The translations under genes were made by a program, and so were the position numbers. A stretch of DNA of 64,000 nt from Panax quinquefolius. Lineage: Eukaryota > Streptophyta > Magnoliopsida > Apiales > Araliaceae. Numbering within the stretch: the stretch's first letter is position 1; the number at the start of each line of letters is the position of its first letter. The DNA is taken from NCBI GenBank assembly GCA_020205615.1, contig CM035164.1:120579767-120643766 (forward strand). Direction: 5' to 3'. Below, in pieces: positions 24,401-39,267 of this stretch. The notes beneath the pieces were generated by a model that was given only the letters and a program-made list of their open reading frames with translations, was not told the origin of the DNA and made no database searches.

Positions 24401-27400
24401 ACTGGGTAGGATAGGATTAGAAACGAAAATATTCAAATGACAGTTGGTGGGGTGGCACCGACCGAAAAGAAGATGATTGAATATCAGTTAAGATGATTTG
24501 GTCATATTCAACTTCCACTATAGACGCACTGGTAAAAAGGGAAGTCTTGTATTAAGAGGAAGATATAAGAAGAGGGAGGTGTAGGCGGAAAACTTTTTGA
24601 GGAAAGTTGTATAAAGGGGCTTGGTGTAATAAAAGAAGTGAGTGGAGGAATATAATCCGCATATCAGAATGCATGCATGTATGTATTTTTCTATATGTAG
24701 GTGTGCTTTTATTTTATCTCTATTCCTTTCTTTCGTATTATTTAATAATATTTATTTTATTTTTTTCGTATTTAATACGATCAGTGTATCGGAAGTGAAT
24801 TTGGGTGTTCACACCCTTTTGTTTATCTTTTACTTTTTCCTCCAATATTTTTCTCTTTTCATTTTTTATTTATATATATGTGTGTTTGTGTGTGTGTTTG
24901 TGTGCGTGTTTTTATATATGTAGGTGGGTTTTATTTTTATACATTTCACGCATTTCTATTTTTTATTTTACTTTACCTTTTTTTCAAATTCATCCTTTTA
25001 TCCCTTATTTCTCTCCTTGTCTTTCTAATCTTACGATTTATTTTCAGCCTATCCAAACTAGTTTGGGATAAAAGGCGTTATTGAGAGTTGAGAATTCAAG
25101 GAGTTTTTATCTTTTGAGTTTTCTTCTCCCTTTCAACTTTTTTCATTTTCCGCCTACCACAATTACTTTGGGATGAAAGAAAAAGGTATTGCCGTGTTAA
25201 GTAAAGGTCCATATGTATATTGTACAATATTTTCCTCATCCAATCTTTCCTCAATCGAGTTAAAAAGGACTAGTAGTCTAGGATACTTTTAGCACATTGA
25301 AGAAAACCATATGACATCACTACATAAAGCAAAACTTTTTGCGAGAAACTTTAGTTTCAAGATGTGAAACTACTTTAATAATGAGCATCCAAAATCAGAA
25401 GGATTTAATTTCAAAAAAAAAAGCAGTTTATGATTCTAAACCTATCTCGTGCAGCTGAAAAGTGGAGTGACTTAACCTGAGAATTGCCCAACTCATGGAA
25501 AGAACACAAATTTGAACAAGTGAGATCTGAATCACCTTGGTATATATGACACGACACCCATCTGTCGAACATTTCGCTCATTTCTTTCTATCTGGTGGCA
25601 AGCTTCCTCTACAAACTGCAATTCATTTAATAACCTCATTGGTTAAATCAAATTAAATGGAGGAAAATTGTAATGAATTGTGTAACAGAAAAAATATAAC
25701 TCACACGGGCGAACTGTGTAGAGATTCTATCTTCGAGGGCATCAAGCAAGATACGCACAAATCCTGCTGCATCAGCTTTCTGACCAGATATATACCGTTC
25801 TGTAATCCCATGCATGGATATGCAGCGCAGAGGGTCAATTTTGTATGCCCAATCTACCACAGCATGGAAGTCTTCCTAAAGAGTTAGAAGGGAAAAAATT
25901 CAACATGCCAAGAAAAAAAAAATTATGTTTGCCAAAAAAATGAAACTCCTTGTTTAAATTTAAAAAACATCACAACTAGGAAACAAACTATCAGCCTATG
26001 CTGAGCAGCAGTTGAAAATTTGAATATATGGAAAAATTATCACAAGAAGATTGAAAAGTGTGCTGCATGCCTGGTGTATAAAGCAGAATAACCCAGCAAT
26101 AAGAATCGAATTCACCATAAAGACTAGAAAATTGATTTAGCTAGATCACCTAATAGTAGTTACAACTGCAGTTGTTAAAGAACAAGAAAGAACATTTCTT
26201 AAAAATTAATAAATTCAAAGAAACAACATGACTTAGAGGGTGTTTGATTAGAGCTGAATGAAATTTGAATGACCTGAATTGGTGAAATTTTCCAAGTCGT
26301 TTGTTTTGGTCCAATAATAAACAATCGGTAAGATGGACAAGCTGAAGTCAGATTTTTTTAGCTGAATGAAGTAACAAAATAAAATAAAATATTAACTATT
26401 ATATTAAGTAATATTAAATAAATTTACAACAATTTTGAATTTTTTTGGTGATGTAAAATAATAAAGTTTTGTCGTTCAGATGTTTCAGACATCAATTATC
26501 AAACAGCTTTTTTCATTCAGATTCATTAAGTTTTTATCAAACACCCCTTAGTCCTTTAGCCAATGTTAGGGCCTGTTTGTTTCACTTATTTCGAATGGGC
26601 ATTGAATCGGTCGATCACGTTTGTTTGGGTCCGAATGGTTTTGAATCGAGTAAGATGGAAATTTGAATGGCTAAGTCGATTTTTTTAATGAATGGAATTT
26701 AATTAAAAAAATAAAAAAATTAACTATTATATTAAGTAATATTAAATAAATTTGCAACAATTTTGAATTTTTTCAGAGGTGTAAAATAATAAAGTTTTGT
26801 CATTCAGATATTTCAGACATGTCAATTATCAAGCAACTTTTTTCATTCAGAATTAGATTCAACTCATTCAGATTCAGATTCAGCTCATTCAGTTTTTATC
26901 AAACACCCCCTTAGTAAACCTATTCTATGTGTAATTTTTTCTCATGATTAGTTTATTGATAGGGTAATTGAATGGTTCATTTTAAGTGTGGCAACAGAAG
27001 CAACAAGACAGTTAGAAGTTTGTAAAGATCAACCTAGAACCTAACAAATTAGGGAAATAGAGTTCAAATTTAGAGTAGTGGGAGGAAGAATGGGTAAGAA
27101 AAGGTCTTGGGGAGGGAGAATGGGATAAGGGAGAGAAACTTCTCAAAAATGTTCAATATTCATTCATAATAAGCATAAAAATGAAATTACATGAGCTACT
27201 CGTACTTGACTACTAGATAGAGCCTACTATAAATAGACAGTAATGTGCTCCTGACTTAATCCTTATCCTAATCATGAACATGGACCATGTGAGGTCGCAC
27301 TATCTAATAACAAGCAACTTTCAACAAAATAGGAAAATAGCACTATTTTATACTACTCCCTGCATCATTTAAAATGATCCTAATAAGTTGGCACAGACTT

Positions 27401-30400
27401 TAAGATTGTGTCTACTAAATAATATTTTAGAGTTATTTTAATCTAATAATTCCTTGAATATGGGAACCACAAGTTTTGAAATGGACAACTTTGAGGGTCA
27501 AAAAACTCTAATTTAAATAGGATGCGGGGTAAGTGAAATATACTACTTAATTCCTTTTTTCATTCATTTAATGCCTATTGGTGTTCCAAAAGTACACATA
27601 AAACTTTGAAATGAAATAAAGTGAAAAGTTTGAAATAATTTGGAACTTCAGAAAAGGAAAGGAGATCAATAAAGAACGGAAGGAGTGTTATAAGCACCAG
27701 AATTCTAAGTTGTGTAAGGATGTCTCATTAGATGGTTAATACTTGAAAGAACATGTAAGGATGTACAAGTTGCATGAGGATGCCTGATTTAGCCGTGTAA
27801 AAGTAACTTATCAAATAAGGCACTTATTTTTTCTCCTCACAAAATATAAGTACTCCCTCCATCTCAGAAGAAATGTTCTCTATTTGATTTTTATGGCCAA
27901 AATGATCATTATTAAATTAATAATTAAGCATATACGTTTAGAATTTTAAAATCCCAAACCTTGATGTTAGTACTAAATTATGGGTAGTTTGTAATGTTCA
28001 TAGTCTCTTTGCATGTATCTAAGAGATTAATACAATTCATTTTTAAAAATGGTCGATTAGAACATGAAAAACAACATAGGACATTTATCATGGGGAACAG
28101 GGAGAAGAAAAATAACAGGACTATAGAAGAAAAAATAATAGGACTGCAGCAGACAGATGGAGGAATAAATTGCACAACTACAATAACATGTTATTGTATT
28201 ACTTGTATTCCATCAAGCAAATCACGAAGTGAATCATTTAGTTCCCCCAGCTCTGAAATTCTTTTACCTACAAAATTACAAAAAAACAGGGTTGAACCGA
28301 CTTTCCACATTACATAAAAATCAGGGCACAATAGAGAAAGTTACCACTTTTGCTGTCACTGTCATCAATGTCCATTATTCCTAAATCATCATCATTGTCA
28401 TCATCCCCATTAGGACCACTTTTCTTGCCATTGGCAGGACCGCCTGGTGGAGCAAGCCCAGGAACTTCAAAACACATGAAGTGTGCAAAAAAAGAACTCT
28501 GCAGTTTTACCATTTGAATAGATTATTTCAGCTAGACTAAAAATATAATTTAGAATTCAGGGGAGAGGCGGGATCATGGCTAACCTCATCAACAAGGAGT
28601 GGGATAAATATCGTGAGCATTTTGGCATAAGCTTCTGAAACTGTAGAAGTATCTGCATTATTCACACTTTGGTTGGAACCTGTGGAACCTTCAAGCCAGA
28701 CAGTTGGATTTTTTGATGCTTTCAGACTAGCTCAAGCTCATTTGCAAACTCACGAGCCTGTAGGGGATTAAGAATACAAGACAACATTCAAAATTGAAAT
28801 AACCTAGAAAGTGCAATCAACATCGCATAGCCACTAAGTACAGCTTAAAAATCTGAAATTCAGTAGAAATAAATTGGGTGCCATAATACCGTTTGGAACT
28901 TCAAACTAAGAATTGTGCCATTATTATCAAAGGGTAAAGGAATAACCAAAAAAATGACACCATACTAGTCCTAAACAGTAATATATATAAAGCTTTGACA
29001 CTTGCTAGACTCAAATGTATATAATACAGAAAGTTTTGAATTTTCATTCATCCTAAATTTTGTGTATGCTCTTTTGTTATTCACCTTACCAATATTGACC
29101 TTCTTGACAGTGGGCGGATTCAACTTTAACTAAACTTCCTAATGTCACTCCTATTCAAAAGTTAGCTCAAACAAATGACCTAATATTTATGTCTTGATGC
29201 TAAACTAAACCACCAACAACCGATTTCCAATGTAATGAATAATAACCAAGTAAATGCCTTAAAGTGTGTGGAGTAACTTCTTTCAGCTTGTCAACTGCAT
29301 GCTAAACCTACGTAACCAAAGTTGAGCAAGGAAGGTATACAAATGATTCACAATTCTTCGCTCCAATAATTTATTGAACATGGAAAATAAGAAACAAATA
29401 TGAATAACTGGAAAGCTTTTGCTTAAATTCTTAATGTATCATGACCTCACGGCGTATAAGCAAATTAAGGGAGCTACAATAAGCTTTCCTTAATGGGCCC
29501 AAGCAATTCTTATCAAGGCTCTGCAAAGGCAAAACAGAAAAATGAATTTCAGTAAGTAATAAGAACAGAAAGAATAATAACTACCAATAATGTTTATGTC
29601 ATTTGACCTTCAAATGCTGTAAAAGGCGAGCATACGTCCTGCATTTATACCTCAGATCAGCATGATCGGGTCTCTTCAATTGTCCCCGCTGTTTTAATCA
29701 AGAGATCCATGAAAAAATGACAGTTCCGCTTCTCAAGTATAGCCAATAATCAATTATAAAGAAACATCCCATTAAAATACCTGAGAGAAGTAACTCTTGT
29801 CACTTATCATGAAATCCACCAAACTAGCAAAATAGTTTCTCAAGAACTCAGACGCTCTCCGAACAAAAGTAGTTTTCAATTTGTCAAGCTCTGCCCGTTT
29901 CTCTTTAACCTGTAAAAATTCCATCCTCCGGTCTTAGAAAGATACTACGTCTTAGATCTTTTTATACCCATTGTGATAGGAAATAAGATACAGTTCAGGA
30001 TTTCGTTGCAAGTGATTCACTGCCGAATCAAATGTTTATAGGGAAAATGCATGGCAATGAAAAAAGACCCCAAATAAGTTCGACAAAAAATGTACGCATA
30101 TCACAGACGTGTGATGGAATTATGATAAAACAAATAAAGTATAAACTAAGTTACAAAATCATCTGACAGTAGTAGAACTAGCACCAACTGGAGATCAAGT
30201 GACAAGAAAATCCTCTCAGACAGTTTCTGCATGTACAATGAATACCAGAAACTACAAACCAAGAACAAGTGAAAAAATTACCCATTGATGGTAATGGTCG
30301 GTGGAAGAGAAGATCATTATTAATATCGATGGAAATATAAGTAGCAACAGCTACATACTCATACCCCAACAGATCTATGAACTTCTTTTGATAGATAAGT

Positions 30401-33400
30401 TTGGCCCTAAGCAAGGGGATTGGAAATTTAGAAACAGCAAGCTTGAGGCTATTTTCAACACCTCTACCATTTATCCCACCCCTTGGGTTGATTGATAAAA
30501 TTTTACATATATTATCACGCCAAAAACATACAATTTTACAGCTGCAAGTAAGTGAGGCACAGAATCACAACAAACATTGATATTCGCAAATACATGTATT
30601 CAGATAGTTGGAATTGTTAGAGAATAACAATGCAGCGAAAACAATAGCACAGAAAAATCAAAAGAAAAACAATCACACAAGACACAAGGTTTACGTGGTT
30701 CACCCAAAACGTTTGGGCTAGTCCACGGTCGATGGCAGACAGTTTCACTATCTCTTAGAAAATTCGTAAATCATACAATTGCAAGATCCCCTCCTATATA
30801 ACGAACATAAGTAACCCTAACTCACCCAAAAGTACAAAACTACCCCTCCAGATTTGGGTGTCCGGACCCCCGACTTATTCGTAACAACAATCAAACGATG
30901 ATAATCACCTCTGCTAATCACCTCTGAATTAAAGTTTGGATCAAGAATAACAGGAACCAGAGACCTTGTGCATCTGCGCTTGACCAGGTCAAGCACTATT
31001 CCATATCTATGGCCATGGTTTGATGTGATATGAATGCATATCTATACCACACATTTCCTATATGAACAATCTGCTTATAGTAAAAGACGTAACTAAAACA
31101 AAAAACAAAAAATAAGCAGTGTACGTACAGCTAGATTATTTGTGTAGCAAGGATCCAAGTTAGGTACTTCAAGACCTCGTAAAGCACTGGTTAACCACTC
31201 ACATGCTTCAATATTTTGAAGCATCCGTGCCTCATCAAATGAACCTCCTGTTAGACAGGCTGCATACTGCATAAGTGAAAAATGATCAAAAGCCAGCATT
31301 ACTTTGTTTGACAAAAATTAATATCTTTCTATTAATTCCAAGAACAATGTAACTAGGAATACCTCGGACGGGATACGCAATCTTTCAAGAAGCCTATCAA
31401 GTTCCTCAATCAAAGATTTATTATTTACAGACTGCATTTCCAGCTTGTTATTGCGGGTTTCTATCTGCATTCACAACAGAATATATTGCATATCAAGAGA
31501 AAATATGGCCTGAAACTAACAAAAGATAATTAAAGACAGTTGTATAAGATTAAGTAAAGATATTATCTAAAATGACGAAGGAAAATATCATAACTTCAAC
31601 TCCAATACACCTTTGGAAGGATCAAACTTTAACCCAAGCCAGTCTTTTACGATCAAGAAACTACTTAGTTAAGTTCATATAAAAATGAGATATGTTCTTT
31701 CTCTCTGGATTAGTCAGTTTGTAATGAAATAGTTTCACTTCTCTGAAATAGTTTCTTTAGATTATCAAAAGATTGCAACTGAACAGAACATAATCAGCAC
31801 GATTCAACAAAGCCTTTTCACAACACCCAAGCAACGCGAAGCAGGCACAAAAGCAACTGATTACATCTCAGGCAAACCCACAACAGATGTCACATGACAT
31901 TACTTCCTTCTCAGGTGTAATGTATGTATAAGGAATAATAAATAAACATGGATTTAATAGAAACTTTAAAATCACAGGATAGAGATTAAGACCGTACCGA
32001 CTCAATGTCCTCTCTCATGTGTCTAAGTTTTACATTGAATATGCCTAGCCATTCATCCATATCCTCAACACAATTGGAGGCAGTTTCAAACCCCTGCAAT
32101 ACCTGCAGGACAGTAGTCGATATTTTGAAAGGACAATATAGATTTCCTTGATAAATAAGAACACTCCCAAATAAAAAATTGAAAAAGTAATTTATCCAAA
32201 AAGTAAACAAAAATTGTCCAAATATAAAGCTTCGTGCCCCTCTTGTCCAAATAAAGAAAACTGTTGATCAATGTTATAGTAGTAGCTCTAAATAATTGTG
32301 GGCTCAAGCATAACCATTCCAAAATTCTTAAATAAGCACATGCAAAGTGGATATATAGGTATGTGTTCTTCCCTTAGTGGATTGGATCAATGCTATGCGC
32401 AGCAGCATCCAAGCATTGTGCCAAGAAATGCACAATATTCTAGTGATGGATGCGTAATCATAACTGTAACTTGGCAAGGAAGTGGAAGTACAATGATAGA
32501 GATATCAACAGGATAAAACATAAACTGTCAGAATGTAGGAACTAACTCATACTCACATTTTTATAATATATTAAATGGTTACCTCATCTATCAAAGGTTC
32601 ACTCTCCAAAATGGCATGCACATTTGCAGCTTCTAAAGCTTGAAGTTCTCGCTTTAATCGTTCAGAAAAAGCCTCTGCTTCACCAATACCCATGACATAG
32701 CTGTAAACAAAGCATGCACAATATCATCAGAACTAGGTTATAGTGGTATCAACAATAAGCAACAAAAGGATTCATTTTATTAGCAAATTAGTTTGCACCT
32801 ATGCATTTAGAAAAAATATTAGATAGGAAAACCAGATTGAAAAATTAATTATCATCGAGTTTAGGACAAGTTACCTTTAAATTAACCCAAGAGGAAAACA
32901 TTCCACCTTCAATAAGTAAAAGACATATTGATTGGAACTTCAATTAAAACTCCCCTTACAAGCAGGAAATTGTAAATAAAACAAGCTTAAGTTAGTTTCA
33001 TTTATAAATTATAACCATGAAATAAGTATGTTTTTTGACGACTCATATTTGTTTATTTTTCATTATTATAAAGTTGTTAACTTGTATCACTAAATCATAT
33101 GAAAATTTACACGCTCTCATATTTTTTCAAGTTCTTTGCATCAATACGGTTGGATTGTCAAATGAAGACCAAAAACTACATCGTTTCAACTACTTTGCAC
33201 GGGAAAAAAAACTGCAAGTCCTTCCATTATTCCCACACACACACCCCTATGTATGAAATTTTTTTGAATTTACTTGGATACTTTGATATACTACCTCAGA
33301 CTTGAAAGGACTTTCACAAGTATATTTTTCACACAAACCAAGAAAGTAAAACTAAAATACTAAAGATCCGTGTAATATAGATCCAACACTTTCCTATAAT

Positions 33401-36400
33401 AGTGGGCCCCAAAAAAGGCAAGTGTTGGAACAAATTTCAACTATTTCAACTTTTATTAAGGTTCATAAGTTTTATATATTTGACTTGTGCAAATCAAACA
33501 TTATTTGTGCAAATCACGCACTACTTTTGCAGATCCGACAGTAAAATTATGCGCATCTTATCCTTCTTCTTTTCTTTTTTTCCTTTCTGAAACAGTAGAG
33601 GCAGTGTCCAAGAGTGTCTACCGCATGTCCTGACGTGTCCAATATTTAAAAAAATCAAAATATATTGCAGGGATGTGTCAGAGACATGTCCGAGGCGTGT
33701 CTGTGTATGGTATGTCCCCGACACGGACTTGTTGACCTCACGGACATGTCCATGGTTCATATTTTGAGAATGCGACTTTCTTCCAAATTATTTGTCATAG
33801 TTTTGTTTGGCTTCTATCATTTGGAAGGCATTTATTTGGTCTATGGTTTTAGTTACAAATGATATTTATCAAGTCCGCAGAACTCACAAGGCTCTATGCC
33901 CAGATATTTGTGTTATGTGTAAGTAAAATGGTGAGACACAGAGAAAAGCTTCTCTAAATCCAAAAATAACCGAAAGGCTTGAGTGGTATTCTTACCAAGC
34001 AAGAGGTCCTAGGTTCGATTCCCCCCCCCCAATTATCAAAAAAATGATGAGACACTCATTTAGTTTTATGTAAGCAAAATGGTGACACACACTCATTAAT
34101 GTTTGCATACGCAACATGGTGAGACACTCATTTATTTTTTCATCGTCACGTAGCCTGAAATTTGTGTAACTCTATTTTTGGATCATAAAGAGAAGAGTGA
34201 GTTTGCCCTGCCTCGATGGAGGATTTGTTGTTTATACCATACAAAGGCTTTGGAGGGAGTAAAGATGTGAAGGCCCTTTGGAATTCTGCAAAATTCTCTG
34301 TTTTTGAGGCATTTGGATTGAGCACGATGCTAAGCCTTTTAGAGAGAGCCATATATCTTTTGTTTAGTTGCGATATCGGATATTTTTCCTTGCTTTTTTA
34401 TGGGCTTCTGGCATGGGTGCATTTAGAGGTATTTTTTGTGACTGGTCTGTGTACATATTGGAGAATTGCCTTCTTTCAAAAAAATTTTCTTCTTTTTCCT
34501 TCCTAGATTGGGCGGACCGCTTGTCCCCCTTTGCTTGTACTCTCTATTTTCATATAATTAAATTTCTTCTTTTATCAACAAAAAAAATTGTCACGGTTAA
34601 ACCCATATATTTATTCAAGCTCCAACATGCTTATAATAAGCTTATTTTTAAGGAAATATATCTATCAATATTGACGTTATAGTTGCCACAGCGTCGCCTA
34701 GGTGATGCCTAGGCGTCCAGGCGACGAAGACAAGAGCACGGCGAGGGTAGGAACAACTGCTAAGGCGTGTGCCTTGACAGTTTAGCATCGCAAGGCATCG
34801 CCTAGGCCATACGATGCCGAGCTGCCAAGGCAGTAGCTCTGGCCCAAGTTAGGTTTTAAACCATTTACCCATAACCCATGGGCATGACTCATTGTCCCAT
34901 CGATTAAAACAAAAGGGAATTAAGGGGAAAAATCAAAAAATCTAAAACAAAAAAGATCGATCGGCTTACTACTTCATTCGCTTACTACTTCATTCGCGAC
35001 TTCTTTGGAGTTTTGACTCCTTCGATCATCACAACTCCATTACAGCCCCCATCGCAGGCCATTGCAAGTGGTTTTTTCTTCTTCTTTACTCATCGCAGTC
35101 GGCTTCTTCTTCTTTACTCATCATTAGCAAACTTCTTCCCTCTCTCACGCAAGTTTGTTTCCTTTATCTTGCTACTCCGCTTCCTCTTGTCCTTTGTTTG
35201 CTACTTCTCTTCCTCTCGTCCTCTATTACCCAAACCGGCCCTTTTAAGGCTTTGACCGATTATCTTTGTTTCTCTCCTCGTTGATTCTCTATTTAAATTA
35301 ACTTATTTTTCAAGTTTTAGTTTTAAATTAAGTGACGATTTTAGTTTTAGATCAAGTTTTAGCTTGTTGAATTCTTTAAGTGTTTTATTTTTGGATTGTT
35401 ATTGCTAAGTTAATATTTACATAATTGTACTTTTAATGTTATTCCATAGTGTTATGTTTTGTGTTGTAATGCATATGAAATTTTATTGTCAAATATACTA
35501 GTGAAATAAAATAAATAATATATAAATTACGCATTGTAAATGACTTGTCGCCATACGGACGCCATGGAGGTCGCTTTAATCGCCTAAAGCGTCTGACAGT
35601 CATTCTATCGCCATGTCTCTCGTCGTGACGCTGCGTGACAACTATAATTAACTTCGATGACTTGTTCATCCTACCATTTCAAGATTCCTTAATGGGTTCC
35701 TGTGGTGGTTCAAAGACGCCAGAAGTGGCAACTTATGTTTTGAAGTTCATTTTTGACTAGTTTCTTTTTTGGGTGATACGCATACGATTAGCTAATTAGA
35801 AACTTCAAAAAAAGTAACAAAATTATATTTAAAAAATCTAAATAATAAGAACAAAAAGATGAATCAATTAAGTTCACAAAAAACACTATCTAGTGCACAT
35901 AACATTGTCCAAATGATAAAACAAACATCTCACATATATGTTTAATCAATTTTACGTTTGAATAAAGTTGATATTGATGTTGTCTTAGTTCAAATGGTTG
36001 AACACACATGTTCTATACAGCACACATGTTATGTAGAATTTAAGTACAATTAAACTTAACTAAGTATATTTTAAGTGCAATTTTTTCAAATTTTACTTAA
36101 CTAGTACTGTGCAATTTAACTTAACTAAGTATATTTATAATTTTTCAAGTTGTATTTAACTAGATACTATAATTATAATTTAAGTACAATTTAGCTTAAC
36201 TAATTATATATTTAGTACATTTTTTATATTTTTTAGTTAATAGGTGTTATATAAGAAAATTTTTAGTACAATTTAACTTGATTAAGAACATTTGAAGTAC
36301 AAGATTTTTTTTTACTTTTTATAAATTATACTTAACTAGGTACTACATAGATACATTTCAATATAGAGAAAGACACGTTCTCTTTTGTCATCTCCCTTTT

Positions 36401-39025
36401 ATTATAGCTTTCAATATATTCGAGATTTTTTATGGCATTTCTCCCCTTTAAGCCGTGATTTCTCCTTTATTTGGTCTGAAACCGCTACGTTATGTTGAAT
36501 TGCCAAAACTTTGCCAAAAGTTACCCTTTACATGAATAATTCCCTTTACGCCGTGATTTCTCCCCTTTACACCGTGATTTCCCTTTATTTGGTCCGAAAC
36601 CGTTACTTTACGCCGAGTTGCCGAAACTTCGCCAAAACTTATCCTTTAGATGAATAATTTTTAATTTTGCGATTCGTGTCAAGGTTGCAATTAGGCCCGA
36701 CCCTTACCTAACACATACGCCAATATTTTGGCGTAACGGCCAATACTTTAAACCATGTTGTGGGGTGTCTATACCTCAAACCAATCTACATAGTTAACCT
36801 TAATACTTGATAGGGTAGAGATGAATGATGAAAAGGATATATGTAGCGAAGGTTTTAAGGCAAAATTGCTTTTGTTGTGCTAGCATTATCAGACTGACAA
36901 ACAGACAAATGTTACAATGTTAGTGACTCAATCTAATGGACCTTCAAGGACTTTTAAACAACAAATCAAGGATATTGAGAGTTGATCAATGTCCTACAAC
37001 ATTTTTTCACTCATAATCTACTCTAAGATTGTATCTCGAAAAGGACTTTAATTTTATTTCTTTCATAATTGATTTTAAAATAGAAAATAGAAATAAAGAT
37101 TCTGATATTTCACATAAACATAAAACTTAGGACAGAGAGAAAAACTACGTACGTGCCTAGAAGGGCCTCCATGTCCTCTTCCTCTGCTTGAGACACAAGC
37201 TCTCTTTCAACAGTCACTTTCATGTCACTGTCTTCCACCGCAGCTTCCTCTGTTTGAGGGCCATCTTGAGGATTCCGTTGATTGGTGATTGCGGGTGTGT
37301 TATCCTACATTGGAAAAAAGATATTGATTCGCGATAGTTATAAATTTACCAGTCATTTGATCACAAAAACGATTTTATCATATAACCATGAAAGAACCAA
37401 ATTTAGAAGAAAGGGGTAGAGTCTTGTAGAGAGACCTGTCACAATACTCTTAAGAAAGAGTGAAATCTAACTAGGCAACTTTATAAAATACCTTCAGATT
37501 TGTATTTTTGTTATTGATGAGAGTCCAAGTGAATCCCATGTTAAATAAGGAGAATTTGTTTACCCAGATATAAGCAATCATCATGATATAGATGATCATA
37601 AGATCCGTTTCTCTTTGATCATTCAGATCTTCACTTATATTAGAAATCATATATTAGAAATTATACATTCCTACAATTTAGAAAATACAAAATAAGGAAA
37701 ATGTTTTGGGGAGTATGTGGCTATGCAACTCAAATCGACGGTCTAGGACATACATTTTGAAAATAAAAAAGGAAACAGGAGACTGTTTCAAGGAATTTGA
37801 GGACAAGGCGATGGAATCTAAAAGGAGAGAACATGAATACTTTCGGAGACAAAATGCTCAAAGAAGGATCTTCACAAATAGATGAGGATGTTAATAGGAG
37901 TGGAATAAAGTGCCAAACTGTATTCAAAGATTAGTTAGGGAGGTGCTTGGAGAAAGCAAAGGGAATGGACCTCCAAATAAGGAAACGTGGTTGTAGAAGG
38001 TCCAAGAGAATATTAAGTGGTAAAAAAAGAAAAAAGTGCTATAAATGCTTACACAAATGCAGAAATATAGAGAATGTGCAGAGATGTAATTGGCCAGCAA
38101 AGAAAGTAAATAGAGATGATAGAGACAAGATTAAGTGCCATGAAATTCTATCTGAGATGATAATAGATAATTAAAAAGGATAGTTGATGAAGTACTGATA
38201 TTAGATAAACCTTAAAAACAGTAGGAGAATTTATTGAGACTGTGAGGCAGAAGCAAGGTACATGTTTCAACATAAAGAAACAAACTTCCTCACCTTCGCC
38301 CAAAGAGCCATCTCCACTACATCTATACCAACAACTTTAGGAAGACGACCTAGTACGTCTTTGCAGATGTTAAAGATGCACATTACAAGACGGTTCCTGC
38401 AAAATAAGAAAATTGAAAGAGAATTTATGAACTATTAGGAAGAAAAAGAAAAAGAATATCAAAGAGTAGACACTTAAATGTACACGTTCATGTAGTGTCA
38501 CCTGTCATCGATATTACGCATGGTCCAATTAGGAGGTGCAACACTCTGGCTTCTAAGGTTATCAAATCCCTACAGGTCAGTCAATAAGTTTCAAAACAAT
38601 TTTTTTAATGCACTGCAGCCTATAATATACACCAATTATAACTTAGAAGGAATGTAAAGCTCTCCATGGTTATGTAAAGAATAAGTAATACCAGCATAAA
38701 TGTACATCCACTTGGATCATTAGTAACAACCTCCACCTTAGAAAGATGCTTCAGCTTGTATATTTTTGCAGGCTACAGGTGCAAGGAATATTTGATTCAG
38801 AAGTTATTAGATATAATCATCAATCAATACTATTATATTTCCTTTCATTAACATTTTGTTTGTAATACTGTTTTCTTCTCATTCATGCGTTTTCAGGTGA
38901 ATTTATATATTTTGTTAAATGAATCTAGTGCACCATTACATCTGACACCATAAACAGACATATTCTAACTGAAATGAGTAATGGCTTCAAACCTATACTC
39001 ATGGTGTTCATGTGATTATCACCAA

Positions 39026-39075
<50 letters not shown>

Positions 39076-39225
39076 TCTCCAACGAACTCAACTAAAATGA
39101 AAAAGCAGGTTATATCCGTCGCTATAGCATAGAAAACCGACTTTCTATGCTATAGCGACGGATAAAACCGTCACTATAACCGGTTCGTTTTTAGTTCGCT
39201 CCCTATGATTCACTAGAGAGACGGA

Positions 39226-39267
<42 letters not shown>

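Noticed and set aside
33966..34040. Possible functional tRNA gene
   Set aside because: Only box A and box B are visible; no cloverleaf with paired acceptor stem could be drawn, so it is called a SINE fragment.
35013..35255. 80-residue plus frame inside the TIR element at 34.7-35.6 kb
   Set aside because: Phe/Ser/Leu-rich translation of T/C-rich DNA; no domain and no codon-use signal.
37947..38174. Lys/Arg-rich plus frame in SEC3 intron 5
   Set aside because: Product of A-rich intron DNA, with no recognisable motif such as a complete zinc knuckle.
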